In this document: positions 42,766 through 52,999 of the stretch, in pieces
Layout of the letters: each line of letters opens with the position of its first letter
Position numbering within the stretch: the first letter of the stretch is position 1
NCBI RefSeq assembly: GCF_023101765.2
Contig: NC_064228.1
Span: forward strand, 4,270,501-4,334,500
Length of the DNA stretch: 64,000 bases
Reading direction: 5' to 3'
From: Spodoptera frugiperda
Taxonomy: Eukaryota; Arthropoda; Insecta; Lepidoptera; Noctuidae
Program-made: the position numbers and the translations under genes
The notes under the pieces: generated by a model
Databases searched by the model: none
Seen by the model: only the letters and a program-made list of their open reading frames with translations
What the model was told of the DNA's origin: nothing

Positions 42766-42913
42766 GGTACCTTCTGCCAGCGGCTTCGCCCGCGGTCCTG
42801 TGGGATAAAAAGCGTCTTATATGCTATTGCAGGCCATAATCTACCCCTATTCCATTTCATCCCGATCACTTCAGCGATTTTGACGATTGAGTAACAAATA
42901 TCACAAACACAGT
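42766..42913 (-). repeat. Repeat-G, reverse
   Basis: 'gccagcggcttcgcccgcgg', 'gggataaaaagcgtcttata' and 'aatctacccctattcc' mirror the forward copies at 38.4 and 60.9 kb. Confidence 0.7.
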
Positions 42914-42915
42914 AG

Positions 42916-42972
42916 TAATAGGCTGCGCGAGTAAACCACTTTTGGTTTATTTTGTATGTCTCACGATAGTTA
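42916..42972. repeat. Foldback-P right end scrap
   Basis: 'gcgagtaaaccac' plus 'tatgtctcacgatagttatt', the family's right arm and outer motif. Confidence 0.55.
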
Positions 42973-43370
42973 TTGTAAAACGATTAACATATCTATCTGG
43001 CAATCAGTCAAAAAAGGATACAAAATATTGCGATCTGGTATACCAATACCTTGATATTGTATACTAACAAACTTCTAAACGTATTTCCCCAACAATACAG
43101 ACACGAAGCAACCTACGACCTCAAAATCCGTGCACATTACAAATAAGCAAGTTTTTTGACTCAATTACTTCGTGGGGTAAGGGTGACCCCTCCCCCCCCC
43201 TAGATGGGGGTAATAACAACTTTTAAATTAATGCGACTTGTTTGTTCACCGTGCTCTTTGCTTTTAATAATTGCACCATCCACGGAGTGTGGTATTTTAT
43301 GTAAATTATGTTTCATATCGAAGTGATGAAATTGTGATTTGTTTTTAATATTTTTTGTTGTGGTAATAAA
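42973..43370. other. No recognised feature; C run
   Basis: A run of nine or ten C lies at about 43192-43200. Otherwise AT-rich. Confidence 0.3.
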
Positions 43371-43504
43371 GTTGTTTGACGATTAATACTAGTTAGATTT
43401 TTAACGGCCGGAGCTGCGGACTGCCTATCGGGTTATCGGAGCTCAGGCTCGAAAAGCAGAAGTAAGAACGGGGTGGTTTTTAATCAGTAAGAATCAGACT
43501 GTAT
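43371..43504 (+). mobile_element. R1-LINE fragment plus flank, tandem unit 1
   Basis: Flank 'gacgattaatactagttag' then UTR 'ggccggagctgcggactgcc' to 'ttttaatcagtaagaatcag'. The flank as well as the UTR is repeated in unit 2. Confidence 0.8.
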
Positions 43505-43695
43505 GTTCTTTGTCGATAAATACTATTTAGATTTAACGACCGTAACTACGGACTGCTTAGCTGGTTACCGGAGCTCCGGCTCGGAAAGCAAGAGGAGGAG
43601 GAACAGGGTAGTTTTTAGTCGGTAAGAGTCTGACACTCATTCACCTCACCCATGGCTAAAGAAGTCATTGAATGATGTTATTCCCTCAAAATAAA
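43505..43695 (+). mobile_element. R1-LINE fragment plus flank, tandem unit 2
   Basis: Flank 'gtcgataaatactatttag' then UTR 'accggagctccggctcggaa' through 'gtaagagtctgacactcatt' to 'ttattccctcaaaataaaa'. The poly(A) end is kept only here. Confidence 0.8.
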
Positions 43696-43912
43696 ATCAT
43701 AACATAATATTATCTTGGATATAAAATATTTCCCATTTCTTGTTTAATAATGAACATACAATACCATTTTCACATCACCACAAACACTACAAAAATTCCC
43801 AATCTAAGCAGAAATATTACGCAAATTGAAATAAACTTTCAGATTATATCATCCATTGTCAAAATAGTTACCTACAGGCCAAGTTATTTTAGGGCGGGGC
43901 CAAGCAAACTAA

Positions 43913-44005
43913 CTCGTTGTTCCAAGTTAAACAGCTACGTCCTATTTTAAGGGATTATTTACTCCCTAGTTTGGCCTGATATAATTATTAGGGTTAGATT
44001 TTGTC
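43913..44005 (+). repeat. 93-bp direct repeat, left copy (flanks MITE-A)
   Basis: 'aagttaaacagctacgtcct', 'attttaagggattatttact' and 'aattattagggttagatttt', repeated at 44345-44438. Confidence 0.85.
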
Positions 44006-44010
44006 TCATC

Positions 44011-44344
44011 AGGGTACTTTTCCATCAGAGATGTGCTATGTAGCTATGCTATGAAGATGCAATAGTTAAGCTGTGAAACTATGTAACCGTTTCTACCGAT
44101 ACTAAGCTATATAACTGTGCGAGGAGGATTCACAATTCGAGTTTGTGATATTTCAATAGAAGGAAAGCCATCCATAGTACACATGCATAGCACACATCCA
44201 TAGCACGCATCTTTCCATAGGTATAAAAAACTTAGCTTAGCTAAGTATGTTGCAACCAGTGCTAGGCTATGTGTACCAATGAATATGATTAGTGGAAACA
44301 AAACGCATCCACAGCAACGTAGCGTAGCACATCTCTGTTGGACT
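44011..44344 (+). mobile_element. MITE-A, full length, between direct repeats
   Basis: Starts 'agggtacttttccatcagag' and ends 'cgtagcacatctctgttgga'. It includes an extra 'catagcacacatccatagca' duplication in the middle. Confidence 0.85.
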
Positions 44345-44438
44345 CTTTGTTGTTCTAAGTTAAACAGCCATGTCCTATTTTAAGGGATTATTTACTCTCT
44401 AGTTCACCCTGAAATAATTATTAGGGTTAGATTTTGGC
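44345..44438 (+). repeat. 93-bp direct repeat, right copy
   Basis: Differs from the left copy by a few substitutions. It is followed after about 20 bp by another, opposite-orientation MITE-A end. Confidence 0.85.
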
Positions 44439-44461
44439 TTTGTTGTATATCTGTGAAGTTC

Positions 44462-44580
44462 TATTAGGGTGCTTTTTCACCAGATGTGCTATGCTACATT
44501 GCTGTAGATACGTTTGGCATCCACCAATTATATTCATTGGTAAACATAGCTTAGCACTGAAAGAAACGGACTCAGCTATG
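44462..44580 (-). mobile_element. MITE-A half, reverse, joined to an R1-LINE ORF
   Basis: 'gggtgctttttcaccagatg', 'gctgtagatacgtttggc' and 'taaacatagcttagcactga' then 'gactcagctatg'. It is cut at the LINE junction, where both sequences share a few bases. Confidence 0.8.
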
Positions 44581-44988
44581 TTTGAGACGGCTAACCTCCT
44601 TGCCGGACTACCGCCGTCGGATTTGGAGGCGAAGGGGCTCGCGCGCGTGTTCAGTTTGCGCGCCGACGCGTGTCGCCGGGGCGAAACTCCGCTGCCGCGC
44701 CAGATCGGTGCGTGGCGGGACGAGCTCCGGCGCGATCTCATGGCGGAATGGCAGCAACGACTGCTGCAACCGAAAGCTAGACTCGCTGTCACTGCAGCGG
44801 TAAGTCCCCTCTTTGAGGATTAGGTTGAGAGGCGCCACGGCGTCCTCACCTATCGCCTGAGGCAGGTGCTTACCGGACATGGGAGTTTCGGTAGGTTCCT
44901 GTTTCTGATTGGGCGGGAAGAAACGCCCGGGTGTCATCACTGCGAAGACCGCCCGCCCGGTACGGTGGAGCATAAGGTGGCGGTGTAA
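44581..44988 (+). pseudogene. R1-clade LINE ORF2 C-terminal fragment, two stops
   Basis: Encodes the region just upstream of, and including, the C-terminal zinc knuckle of an R1-clade reverse transcriptase: 'LAGLPPSDLEAKGLARVF', 'RQIGAWRDELRRDL' and 'RLAVTAAVSPLFED'. A TAG at 44821-44823 replaces the tryptophan codon seen in the 61.7 kb copy. After it the same frame continues ('VERRHGVLTYRLRQVLTGHG', 'CHHCEDRPPGTVEHKVAV') to a TAA at 44986-44988, so the last cysteine of the knuckle is lost. GC-rich coding composition stands out from the AT-rich flanks. It is a dead fragment with no 3' UTR attached. Confidence 0.9.
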
Positions 44989-45005
44989 ACAGAAAGCTCT
45001 GCATA

Positions 45006-45040
45006 GAGAAGAGTAGAAGGAACCCTCCTTCTACTCCTCT
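45006..45040. repeat. Small perfect hairpin
   Basis: 'gagtagaagga' (45011-45021) and 'tccttctactc' (45026-45036) are inverted around four bases. No terminator role is expected in this genome. Confidence 0.6.
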
Positions 45041-46263
45041 CTTGGAGACCTTTGCCCTGTAATGGGAAACCACGGCTAAAAATAAATAATTAAAGTTTCC
45101 TACAGAATATTAAATCAATCTTAGCCAACTCTCAAATTATACAAAAAAAATATCTTACACCACTTTATTTAACGTAATTACTTAACAGCTACTTAAAACA
45201 TAACCCTTCAAGCCTTAAAAGTGAAACATTAACCTCAAATTGTTAACAAGAATGGCTCGAAAAACATCGCCAGTTATTAACCACTTAATAGCCGCAAAGG
45301 GTTAATAATAAACGTAGAAAAAGATTAAAAACCAGGCTCATAGCTAAATAAAAGGGCCTATAGGGAATATAATTTGTGGGATATCGCTTTAATTGTTGCC
45401 TTATTAAGGGTCCGAATACACGAAATGAAACGGTACTGGTTAAAAGCGGTTTGAGATAAAAAAATTAAAGAGTGTTTTGAGCATATGTCTCGTGACCTGT
45501 GGTGTCTTTGATGGTTTAATTATAGCTTTTTGTGTGTGATAACTAATCGGCCAATAAAAGTCTTGTCAAAATTCGTCCAGTAATTTCAGAGATTAGCCGG
45601 AACAGACAGACAGAAAGACAGACAGAAAAACTGACAAAAAATGTGATTTGGGTGTAATTATCGTATGTATATTCATTTGAATGTAGTAAAAAGTGTTTTT
45701 TTTTTTATATTAAAAACAGACACTCCAATTTTATTTATTAGTCTACATTGTAGGTGTATTATTATGATTCTAAATTCAACAACTATAAATAAAACAATTG
45801 AATTACTCAGATGCAACAGTGTAAATAACTTGTAGGTAACATTCACTATCTTTTTTCCTCTTATACATGCCATGCCATGACAGTAACTCCTAACACCACA
45901 CAATAAGTAATTGCACTTACATACACCCAACTGAAACTAACTCAAAATAACATTTTATGTAATAAATACACGGAGCACTCTCCCCCCTCTTTGCATGCAA
46001 ATTCCCTGTTATCGTGGTAGGTAAATTTACACCAACTATGCGACTAACGCTTAGCGATAATTTTCTCAATTTTAAATTATCTTTATTATTATTGCTTCTG
46101 TTTGTTCCATGAATATTATTATAATAGTATGGTATTAGTTAGATAAGGAAGAGTGGAATACATTAATTTTATCGCCACCCCTATTCTTACTGTGGGTGGC
46201 CGACATTAGGTTTTTCTATTATAATTATTTTTTTGTTATTTAACATAGATCGATCCAGAGATG
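45041..46263. other. No firm feature
   Basis: A short Repeat-G-like piece ('aaaattcgtccagtaatttc', 'cagacagacagaaag') is at about 45540-45650. The rest is AT-rich and single-copy in the window. Confidence 0.3.
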
Positions 46264-46325
46264 CAATGTCACACCTTTTAGCCCCGGAGGGGTAGGCAGA
46301 GGTGCACATTACGGCACGTTATGAA
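46264..46325 (-). mobile_element. SINE-1 3' end, reverse
   Basis: 'gcaatgtcacaccttttagc', 'ggaggggtaggcagaggtgc' and 'attacggcacg'. Confidence 0.75.
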
Positions 46326-46489
46326 GTGATCTTGAATTAAAAATAATCTTATTAATATTGGTCGCAAGTAACAACATAAAAACAAAGACTAAGCAGCGGT
46401 GTTCACTTGTATACCCGAACTATCACGCACTAAGTCACAAACACGCCTGCTAAAAGGCTCCCAGGTGTCATTTCCGAGATTTTTACATT

Positions 46490-46705
46490 GTACACCCTAA
46501 AACACCAAAGGCGTTACAAGTGCTTTGCTAACCTTTTAGGGGTTAGGTATTTAAGGGTTGATGAGAAATAGGGAAGTGGGACGATTGGGAAGGGGGGTGA
46601 ATTGGGCCTCCGGTACCTACACAACGAAACACAACGCAAGCGTTGTTTCACGTCAGTATCTGTGAGGCCGTGGTATCACTCCGATCGAGCCAGCCCATTC
46701 GTGCC
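46490..46705 (-). repeat. Repeat-C, reverse
   Basis: 'ccctaaaacaccaaaggcgt' through 'ggggtgaattgggcctccgg' to 'gccagcccattcgtgcc'. Confidence 0.8.
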
Positions 46706-47080
46706 AAAATACTGTCAATGAAAACTTCGATACTGGAAATATGTGAGATCCTCATGGGTAGGCAGAGATGCACATTAATAAAATGCAACACCAACTTATC
46801 CTCACTTACCAATTTTAAAATTTTCTCTATAGACATCTCCAAAAATAATAAAAGAATAATAAGACTACACGATATTCAAACCCAGTACCTTCCCACATCA
46901 TCCGTCAAGTGACGTCACACTTGATTTATTCTTGTTTGCAGAGCCCGTCTTTAAATTTACTTCATATATTGAGTTTTTTACTTTGACACTGAGTAAATGT
47001 AGGTGAACTAGGTAATTTTAGTTATTTTTTGAAAAAAAAATATGTGTTTTTGGAAAATGAAAAACTGCTTGTTGATACTA
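46706..47080. other. No firm feature
   Basis: A faint reverse SINE-1 tail ('catgggtaggcagagatgca') is at about 46744-46775. Confidence 0.3.
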
Positions 47081-47367
47081 CCTGCCTCGTTGGCCGATTG
47101 GTTGCACGTTGCGACTGCAGGGCAAGGGGTCTTGAGTTCAATTCCCGGGTCGGGCGAAGTATTACTGGGCTTTTTTCGGTTTTTCGAATAAAATCTCAGT
47201 AGTAGCACGGAGTCTGGAAATGTGCCCGGTATCTGGCAATAGGCTCACCACTTATTACATAGGACTTACAAGATAAATTGTGAAAAGTGGGTGTACATTG
47301 TTCAGTGGCATTACATGCCGTAATGTACACTTCTGCCTACTTTTTCGGGGATTAAAAGTGTGATAAG
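47081..47367 (+). mobile_element. SINE-1, full length
   Basis: 'cctgcctcgttggccgattg' through 'gagttcaattcccgggtcgg' (B box mutated) to 'cggggattaaaagtgtgata'. Confidence 0.85.
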
Positions 47368-48060
47368 GTGTGAAACGAAATGTATGTATGTATTTTAAAA
47401 AATGTTTTGACGTAATGCTCACGCTTAACATAAATTTTGTTGTTTTGCTATTGTCATAAAAATAAAACTAATGAGAATAAACAACAAGTTTCTTTGGGAA
47501 AGTTGTTTGTTATCATGAGTACAATTACTTGTTTAAATATCGTTCACTAATTTATCAGTCACCCTATATAGCCTATACCTTTCGAGGAAAAACAGGAGGC
47601 GACACATGAGCCAGTTTCACACATAATCATCTATATTATTAATTTATTCACCGACAAAATAGTCCATAAAACTCAAAGTATTTCTACCTAACTGTACGAC
47701 TCTCGCTGGAAATTCCAGGAAATTTGTTTCCTATCAAACCATTTGGTCTGCCATGGACCAATTGGGTTCTAATATCGTTCCCTTGACTTGTACCGAATCG
47801 GACGTCAAAATAATGTTATTTGGTTCAGTTTTTTGGAATTCTAATGTGTTTATGTTGCTTTGGTTGCTAAAGACCGATTTACTCGACAAATCGGGTTTGA
47901 AGTTATATTTTCATTTCTATTATGCATATTTTTGTTTGGTTTTCTTTTAGCTGACTTTGATAACTTGTCTCAACGTTCTTTTTTATTGTATTACAAGTAC
48001 TAGCAAAAGTATAGTTCGATGTTCAAGGATTCAATCAGTCAATTATCAACAAAAAAAAAC
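47368..48060. other. No recognised feature
   Basis: AT-rich; the open frame at 47753-47950 has no recognisable domain. Confidence 0.3.
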
Positions 48061-48303
48061 GACGTCACGCCTTTAATCCCCGAAGGCAAAGGTAGACATT
48101 ACGACACGTAATGCCCATATACAATGTACACCCACTTTCCACCATTTGTGTTTTAATTCATATGTAATAGGGAGTGGGCCTATAGCCATATACTAGGCAT
48201 CGCCCGAAAACAGCCCAGTAATACTTTCCCCGACTCGGGAATCAAAGCCGAGACCCCTTGTCCGGCAGCCGCACTTGCGACCACTCGACCAACGAAGCAG
48301 TCA
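48061..48303 (-). mobile_element. SINE-1, reverse, internal deletion
   Basis: Tail to head in reverse: 'gacgtcacgcctttaatccc', 'cagcccagtaatactttccc' and 'gaccactcgaccaacgaagc'. About 45 bp of the body around the 'cggagtctgg' block is deleted. Confidence 0.85.
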
Positions 48304-48744
48304 ATTATCATCAATAGAAGACTTGTATCTTACAAATACATAGTTTCCTTAATTATAATATATTTTGGAATTCTCTAATAATTATTTGACCATCTCTATA
48401 ATATGTATGTATGTATATAGGTAACGGGTATGTTCTAGCACAATTCCTCTGTTCCATTCTATGCATGGCCGAGCCGTAGTATATTTACCATGCACTTACT
48501 CATCGATGCACCGATTTCCTTTGTTTACAAATCTTGTGTCTACTGTTTACCTGCCGTACCTCTGTTTTAGAACTGTTGTACGTAATATATAGTAGTGCTA
48601 TGTTTGTTAAGTAATTGAAACTATAATGTTGAAAATTGTTTAAAACAGCCGCATCCAGCTTTAGCGATTTTTTTAGTATAGGATCATAAACAGACCGGAT
48701 AAATCATCTGTTTGTAACTTCTTTGATAAGCATTTAGTTACCAT
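48304..48744. other. No recognised feature
   Basis: Nothing recognised apart from a short 'atgtatgtatgtata' tract at about 48404. Confidence 0.3.
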
Positions 48745-48871
48745 TGAAGTCATACAATGACTTCTCCAGTCTTGGGCGAGGCAAAAGGGAGTGTCAGACT
48801 ATTACTGACTAAAATCCAAAGCGTACCTACTCCTGCTTTTCGAGCCGCAGTCCCGATAAACCCTAGGTTGT
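48745..48871 (-). mobile_element. R1-LINE 3' UTR, reverse
   Basis: 'tacaatgacttctccagtct', 'gagtgtcagactattactga' and 'cctgcttttcgagccgcagt'. The poly(A) end is lost. Confidence 0.8.
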
Positions 48872-49057
48872 CTAAATTTCGAAAATGTCGTTGGCATGCT
48901 TATGTGTCAGTCATCGTAATCCACAAAGATAATATAGACTATCACAAGATCAAAGAGGCAGTCAAGGAGTAAACGAGACTGTATCATCTATTACTTTATA
49001 TTAAAAATCATTTGTGTTCCATGCACTCGTGTCCGTGCCCTTGTCATATAATTACCT

Positions 49058-49207
49058 TTTTTTTTTTTGAGAGGGGAAAATCATCCAATGACTTCTCTCG
49101 CCAGGGCAAAGCGCGAGGGATTACTGACTAAAAACCACCCAGTTCCTTTTCTTGCCTGTCGAGCCGGAGCCCCGGTAAACCCGCTAGGTAGTCCGCAGCT
49201 CCGGATT
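49058..49207 (-). mobile_element. R1-LINE 3' UTR with 21-bp target duplication
   Basis: A T run, 'gagaggggaaaatcatccaa', 'accacccagttccttttctt' and 'gtagtccgcagctccggat'. It is flanked by 21-bp direct repeats (49037-49057 and 49208-49228, core 'cccttgtcata'), one mismatch. This fixes the exact 5'-truncation point. Confidence 0.95.
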
Positions 49208-49228
49208 GCCCTTGTCATACAATTACCT

Positions 49229-49947
49229 ACATTTTTAAGTTTAATTATTATAAAGATCTTACATGATACACTAACCACTTATATTACTCCACAAAGTACT
49301 TATAGCAACTATGTCTGTTTAGAAATGCTGAGTAGACACTAGACAGCGTTGTACAGTACGTATTCCGTGTTGAGTCGTGCAGGCTGTGCCTTTACGTGCA
49401 CGAGTGACAGTTGAATAAAAACATTGCATGTAGGAACAATCCACCAATATGTTTAGTAAGTATTTGTCTTCTCAGTATTTGACAAACAAGCAGCTTTCTC
49501 TTGTGTATAAGGGTGTATAAAGTATAATTAATTTATTACCACAAAATACAACTATCATTATGATATGTATGATATAATATATCATTATGATTATGATATA
49601 ATATATCCTGATAATAACAGGAACACCTAATGCAATAGTGTATTGACAATTTTATGCTTATACTAATAAGTAACAAAAATCTCAAATAACACTTCCCAGT
49701 AACACTTACCATTAAAAATATCCTAGTTAAACTGGAAACTTCAATTAAACAAAAATCTAACCAACTTTCGCCAAAGAGACTCGCACTAAGAGGGCTTTGT
49801 ATAATCTTCACAGTTATCAGGTGGTTTGAAGACTGCAGTTTAAAAAGTTCTGGTTTATCAGAGAGTCCTGTTGCTGGGTCTCTGTTAAACGTGTAGTTCC
49901 ACACTCAACATAGGACTTGTAGAAAGTCAGCCCACTATCATCCCTAC
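49229..49947. other. No firm feature; AT dinucleotide-rich tract
   Basis: Tandem 'tatgatataatatatc' units at about 49560-49610. The minus open frame at 49536-49904 arises partly from this tract. Confidence 0.35.
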
Positions 49948-50175
49948 AGAGTGGACTTCCCTTGGGTGAAAACAAAACAGTTCGAATCCACGTTCCTAAT
50001 CCATGCAGCCAGAGAATGGAACAATCTGCCGACTTCTATTTTTCCTGACAATACAACCCGGGTGTTTTCAAGGTGAGAGTGAATAGGTACTTTCTAAGTC
50101 TGTGTGCTCCATCTTCGGCCACATCTTCGCTTCGCCGTACTTGCAGTAAGCGGGATGGTGGACAAACGCAGACTT
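49948..50175 (+). pseudogene. LINE reverse transcriptase C-terminus, diverged
   Basis: The frame reads 'TFLIHAAREWNNLPTSIFPD', the same conserved tail as the 3.0 kb remnant. It is then broken by a stop in the 'FK..VNR' region, followed by a UTR-like 'cgggatggtggacaaacgca'. Confidence 0.7.
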
Positions 50176-50611
50176 ATCAATGCTAAAAAAAATTCGACAC
50201 GTGCAAAATGAATGACTGGTGACAAATGCGTTCTTTGCTGTCGTCTCTAAACGACAAAGAATTACTGTAAAAACTTATTACGTATTTTATCGCAATATTT
50301 TCGTCTATTGTAGTACCACCTTTATTCTGACGACAATACAGAGTAGAGGCTTAAGTGAATAATCGCTTGTAGGAAACGGTTGAACAGCGCAAATTGTGAA
50401 AATGAGAATGGGTAATTAGAGACGCGGCGAGAATTTGATTGTTCATTTCTTTTTGTTTTAGTAATTACATTTCTTGCTTTCTATGTAGATGTAGCTATTG
50501 TTGAATTGGAGGTTTTTCGGTTATTAAGTTCTTGATGAGCTGTTTGTCGTGAAACAAGTGTAAAGGGATGAATACGATATTCGAATATACAACTAAAACA
50601 TTAAAATATAT
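50176..50611. other. No recognised feature
   Basis: AT-rich; nothing recognised. Confidence 0.3.
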
Positions 50612-50897
50612 TTTTCACCAAAATTGCTACGTTGCTGTGGATGCGTTTGGCTTTCAACATATACATAGCTTAGCACTGGTGGAAACGGATTCGGTTAAAC
50701 TATGTATTTTTTATATGGAAAGATGCTTGCTATGAATACGTACGACTTCGGTACTACCGATGCATCGAATACTCGAGCTGCGCATTTTCCTTGCACTACA
50801 TAGTTTAGTATCACTGGAAATGGCACATAGTTTCACAGCTTCACTATTACATCTTCGTAGCATAACTACATAGGACATCTCTGGAGGAAAAGTACAC
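50612..50897 (-). mobile_element. MITE-A, reverse, near full length
   Basis: 'gctacgttgctgtggatgcg' through 'ttatatggaaagatgcttgc' and 'tactcgagctgcgcattttc' to 'ggacatctctggaggaaaag'. Confidence 0.85.
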
Positions 50898-51347
50898 TTA
50901 TTCTATACTGATGTGCGTTCCATACTAAATAACTAGCTTGTCTGTACCTACACCTCTACTTATACCTTCAAGCAAAGAAAACCATATACAAAGTAAGAAA
51001 AATCTCCAAAGAAAATGTGAAACGATTATTCCAATATGCACCATTTAATGTGTTCAGGAAAAAGAATGAAGAACGAATGAAGTTGATTATCATTCAGTTG
51101 GAAATGAACGGCGAGGGATCGCAGTATCATTCATGTGAATGGAATATTGAATGAACGATTGAACTTTTTATGCTGGTATCGTAACGGCCGATTAAGGGCA
51201 TCAAAAAGATGGGAAACGAAGATCAAAATCTGTGTCGTAAAAACAAATGATTTTGTTTTGTGTTTCTATAATAGCTGTGGGATTATAAAGCAGTGTATGT
51301 GTTTCTGATAGGTAAAATGATTATGTTAGTATGCTAATTATTACTTT
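50898..51347. other. No recognised feature
   Basis: Nothing recognised. Confidence 0.3.
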
Positions 51348-51539
51348 GACTGCACGGTTGGTGCGGTGGTTGGGCAACCGGCTGCCGTGCAACGTGTAGC
51401 GAGTTCGATTCCCACATGGAGCAACTCTTTGTGTGATCCACAAATTGTTGTTTCGGGTCTGGGTGACATGTGCATGTGAACTTGTATGTTTGTAAACGCA
51501 CTCACGACACAGGAGAAAATCCTAGTGAGGGGCAAAGTT
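51348..51539 (+). mobile_element. SINE-2, full length (reference copy)
   Basis: Head 'gactgcacggttggtgcggt', A-box region 'ggttgggcaaccgg', B-box region 'gagttcgattcccac', body 'acaaattgttgtttcgggtc' and end 'gacacaggagaaaatcctag' plus 'tgaggggcaaagtt'. About 190 bp. Confidence 0.9.
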
Positions 51540-51675
51540 AAAAACAAATTACTGTGTTATTACTAAAAGTCATAGACAGGCAAGGTTGCATTGAAAATTG
51601 CACTGGTAAGTGGAAATAATACTTTTTTCCGTCTCCTCTACCTTCCATTTACATAATACCTTCTAATTTGTCCAA

Positions 51676-51770
51676 GACAGTATGTTTCTGGGTGTCTGAA
51701 TCTCTGGCTGGACCGATTTTGATGGGACATTTATTGGCAGGTACTAACTTTATTTGTTACGAAATCCGTA
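51676..51770 (+). repeat. Repeat-G-like fragment
   Basis: 'ctggctggaccgattttgat' and 'gggacatttattggcag' match 37311-37495. Confidence 0.5.
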
Positions 51771-52090
51771 ATTCACGCAAACGAATCCTCAGCCAACAAT
51801 AAAATTAACTCCACGCTTAAACAAAATTTCCATTGCATATACACATACAACTAGTACCAAAACAAACAACATTCACTTTTTAAAAATATTTCCAAAAAAT
51901 ACGCGAAAAATATTATAAGCGCACAGCGTTATTCATCTTATACACACATACATACATAGATATTACGCGAAGGTATCGTAGAATCGGACAGTCGACGAGA
52001 GTGGGGCGGACAAAGACGATCCGAAATGGAATTTTCAAGTGAAAGCACTTGTGTACTCGGATGTACTGGGGATGGATTACTTAGAAATTG
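51771..52090. other. No recognised feature
   Basis: Nothing recognised. Confidence 0.3.
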
Positions 52091-52175
52091 TTGTGTGTAT
52101 CTGTGTAACTATAGGATGGTGAGTAACGTTTTAAATTGGGTCAGGTAGCGATGAATTTTCATGTTGAGGTGTAGC
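52091..52175 (+). repeat. 80-bp direct repeat, left copy (flanks SINE-1)
   Basis: 'gatggtgagtaacgttttaa', 'attgggtcaggtagcgatga' and 'catgttgaggtg', repeated at 52486-52567. Confidence 0.9.
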
Positions 52176-52187
52176 AAATGCGAACGA

Positions 52188-52480
52188 GACTGCCTCGTTG
52201 GTCGAGTGGTCGCAAGTGCGACTGCCGAACAAGGGGTCTCGGGTTCGATTCCCGGGTCGGGCAAAGCATTACTGGGCTTTTTTCGGATTTTCGAAAATTT
52301 CTCGGTAGTAGCACGGAGTCTGGAATTGTGTCCAGGAAATGGAAATAGGCTCACCCCCTATTACATGAGACTTATAACACAAATAGTGAAAAGTGGCTGT
52401 ACAGTACATTGTATAGCAGCATTACGTACCGTAATGTACACCTCTGCCTACCCCTTCGGGGATAAAAGGCGTGACGTTGT
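52188..52480 (+). mobile_element. SINE-1, full length (reference copy)
   Basis: Head 'gactgcctcgttggtcgagt', B box 'gggttcgattcccgggtcgg', body 'tactgggcttttttcggatt' and tail 'cttcggggataaaaggcgtg' plus 'acgttgt'. About 290 bp. The open frame across it is a shadow. Confidence 0.95.
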
Positions 52481-52485
52481 GTGTG

Positions 52486-52567
52486 TTGTGTGTATCTATA
52501 GGGTGGTGAGTAACGTTTTAAATTGGGTCAGGTTACGATGAGTTTTGATGTTGAGGTGATGCCAATG
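52486..52567 (+). repeat. 80-bp direct repeat, right copy
   Basis: Differs from the left copy by an 8-bp deletion after 'tgtatct' and a handful of substitutions ('ggttacgatgagttttgatg'). Confidence 0.9.
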
Positions 52568-52607
52568 TTTGTTGCAAGTACGTATTTAAACACAATGATG
52601 AATTACG

Positions 52608-52755
52608 TTTTTTTTAAGGGGGCAAAATCATACAATGACTTCTTCCACCTTGGGCGAGGCGAGAGGGAGTGTCAGACTCTTACTGACTAAAAACCACCCC
52701 GTTCCTACTCCTGCTTTTCGAGCCGGAACCCCGGTAAACCCAGGAAGTCAGCAGC
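52608..52755 (-). mobile_element. R1-LINE 3' UTR, reverse
   Basis: 'ttttttttaagggggcaaaa', 'gggcgaggcgagagggagtg' and 'cgttcctactcctgcttttc' to 'gaaccccggtaaaccc'. Confidence 0.85.
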
Positions 52756-52772
52756 TACTTTGGGGCGGCCGG

Positions 52773-52907
52773 CACATCTTCATAGCACATCTTACTCGCA
52801 CAGCTACATAACTTAGTATCAGTGGAAACAGTCACATAGTTTTACAGCTTAGCTACTACATCTTCGTAGCATAGCTACATAGCATATCTCTGGTGGAAAA
52901 GCATCCT
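52773..52907 (-). mobile_element. MITE-A half, reverse
   Basis: 'tactcgcacagctacataac', 'cagcttagctactacatctt' and 'agcatatctctggtggaaaa' with 'gcatcct' at the terminus. Only one half of the palindromic element remains. Confidence 0.8.
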
Positions 52908-52922
52908 AAGTCACATTCTACT

Positions 52923-52999
52923 TCAGTAAGAGTCTGACACTCCCTCTCGCCTCACCCAAGGCAGAAGAAGTCAATTGACAATTTTCCCCCTTAAAAAAG
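52923..52999 (+). mobile_element. R1-LINE extreme 3' end
   Basis: 'cagtaagagtctgacactcc', 'ctctcgcctcacccaaggca' and 'attttcccccttaaaaaa'. It is opposite to the copy at 52608. Confidence 0.8.

Noticed and set aside
44434..44580. N-terminal extension of the R1-LINE frame
   Set aside because: The first part is reverse MITE-A sequence that happens to be open; the LINE begins at about 44581.
52188..52262. tRNA gene-like sequence with A and B boxes
   Set aside because: The same head occurs in other SINE-1 copies followed by a common non-tRNA body, and the cloverleaf arms do not pair as in a functional tRNA. It is a SINE head.
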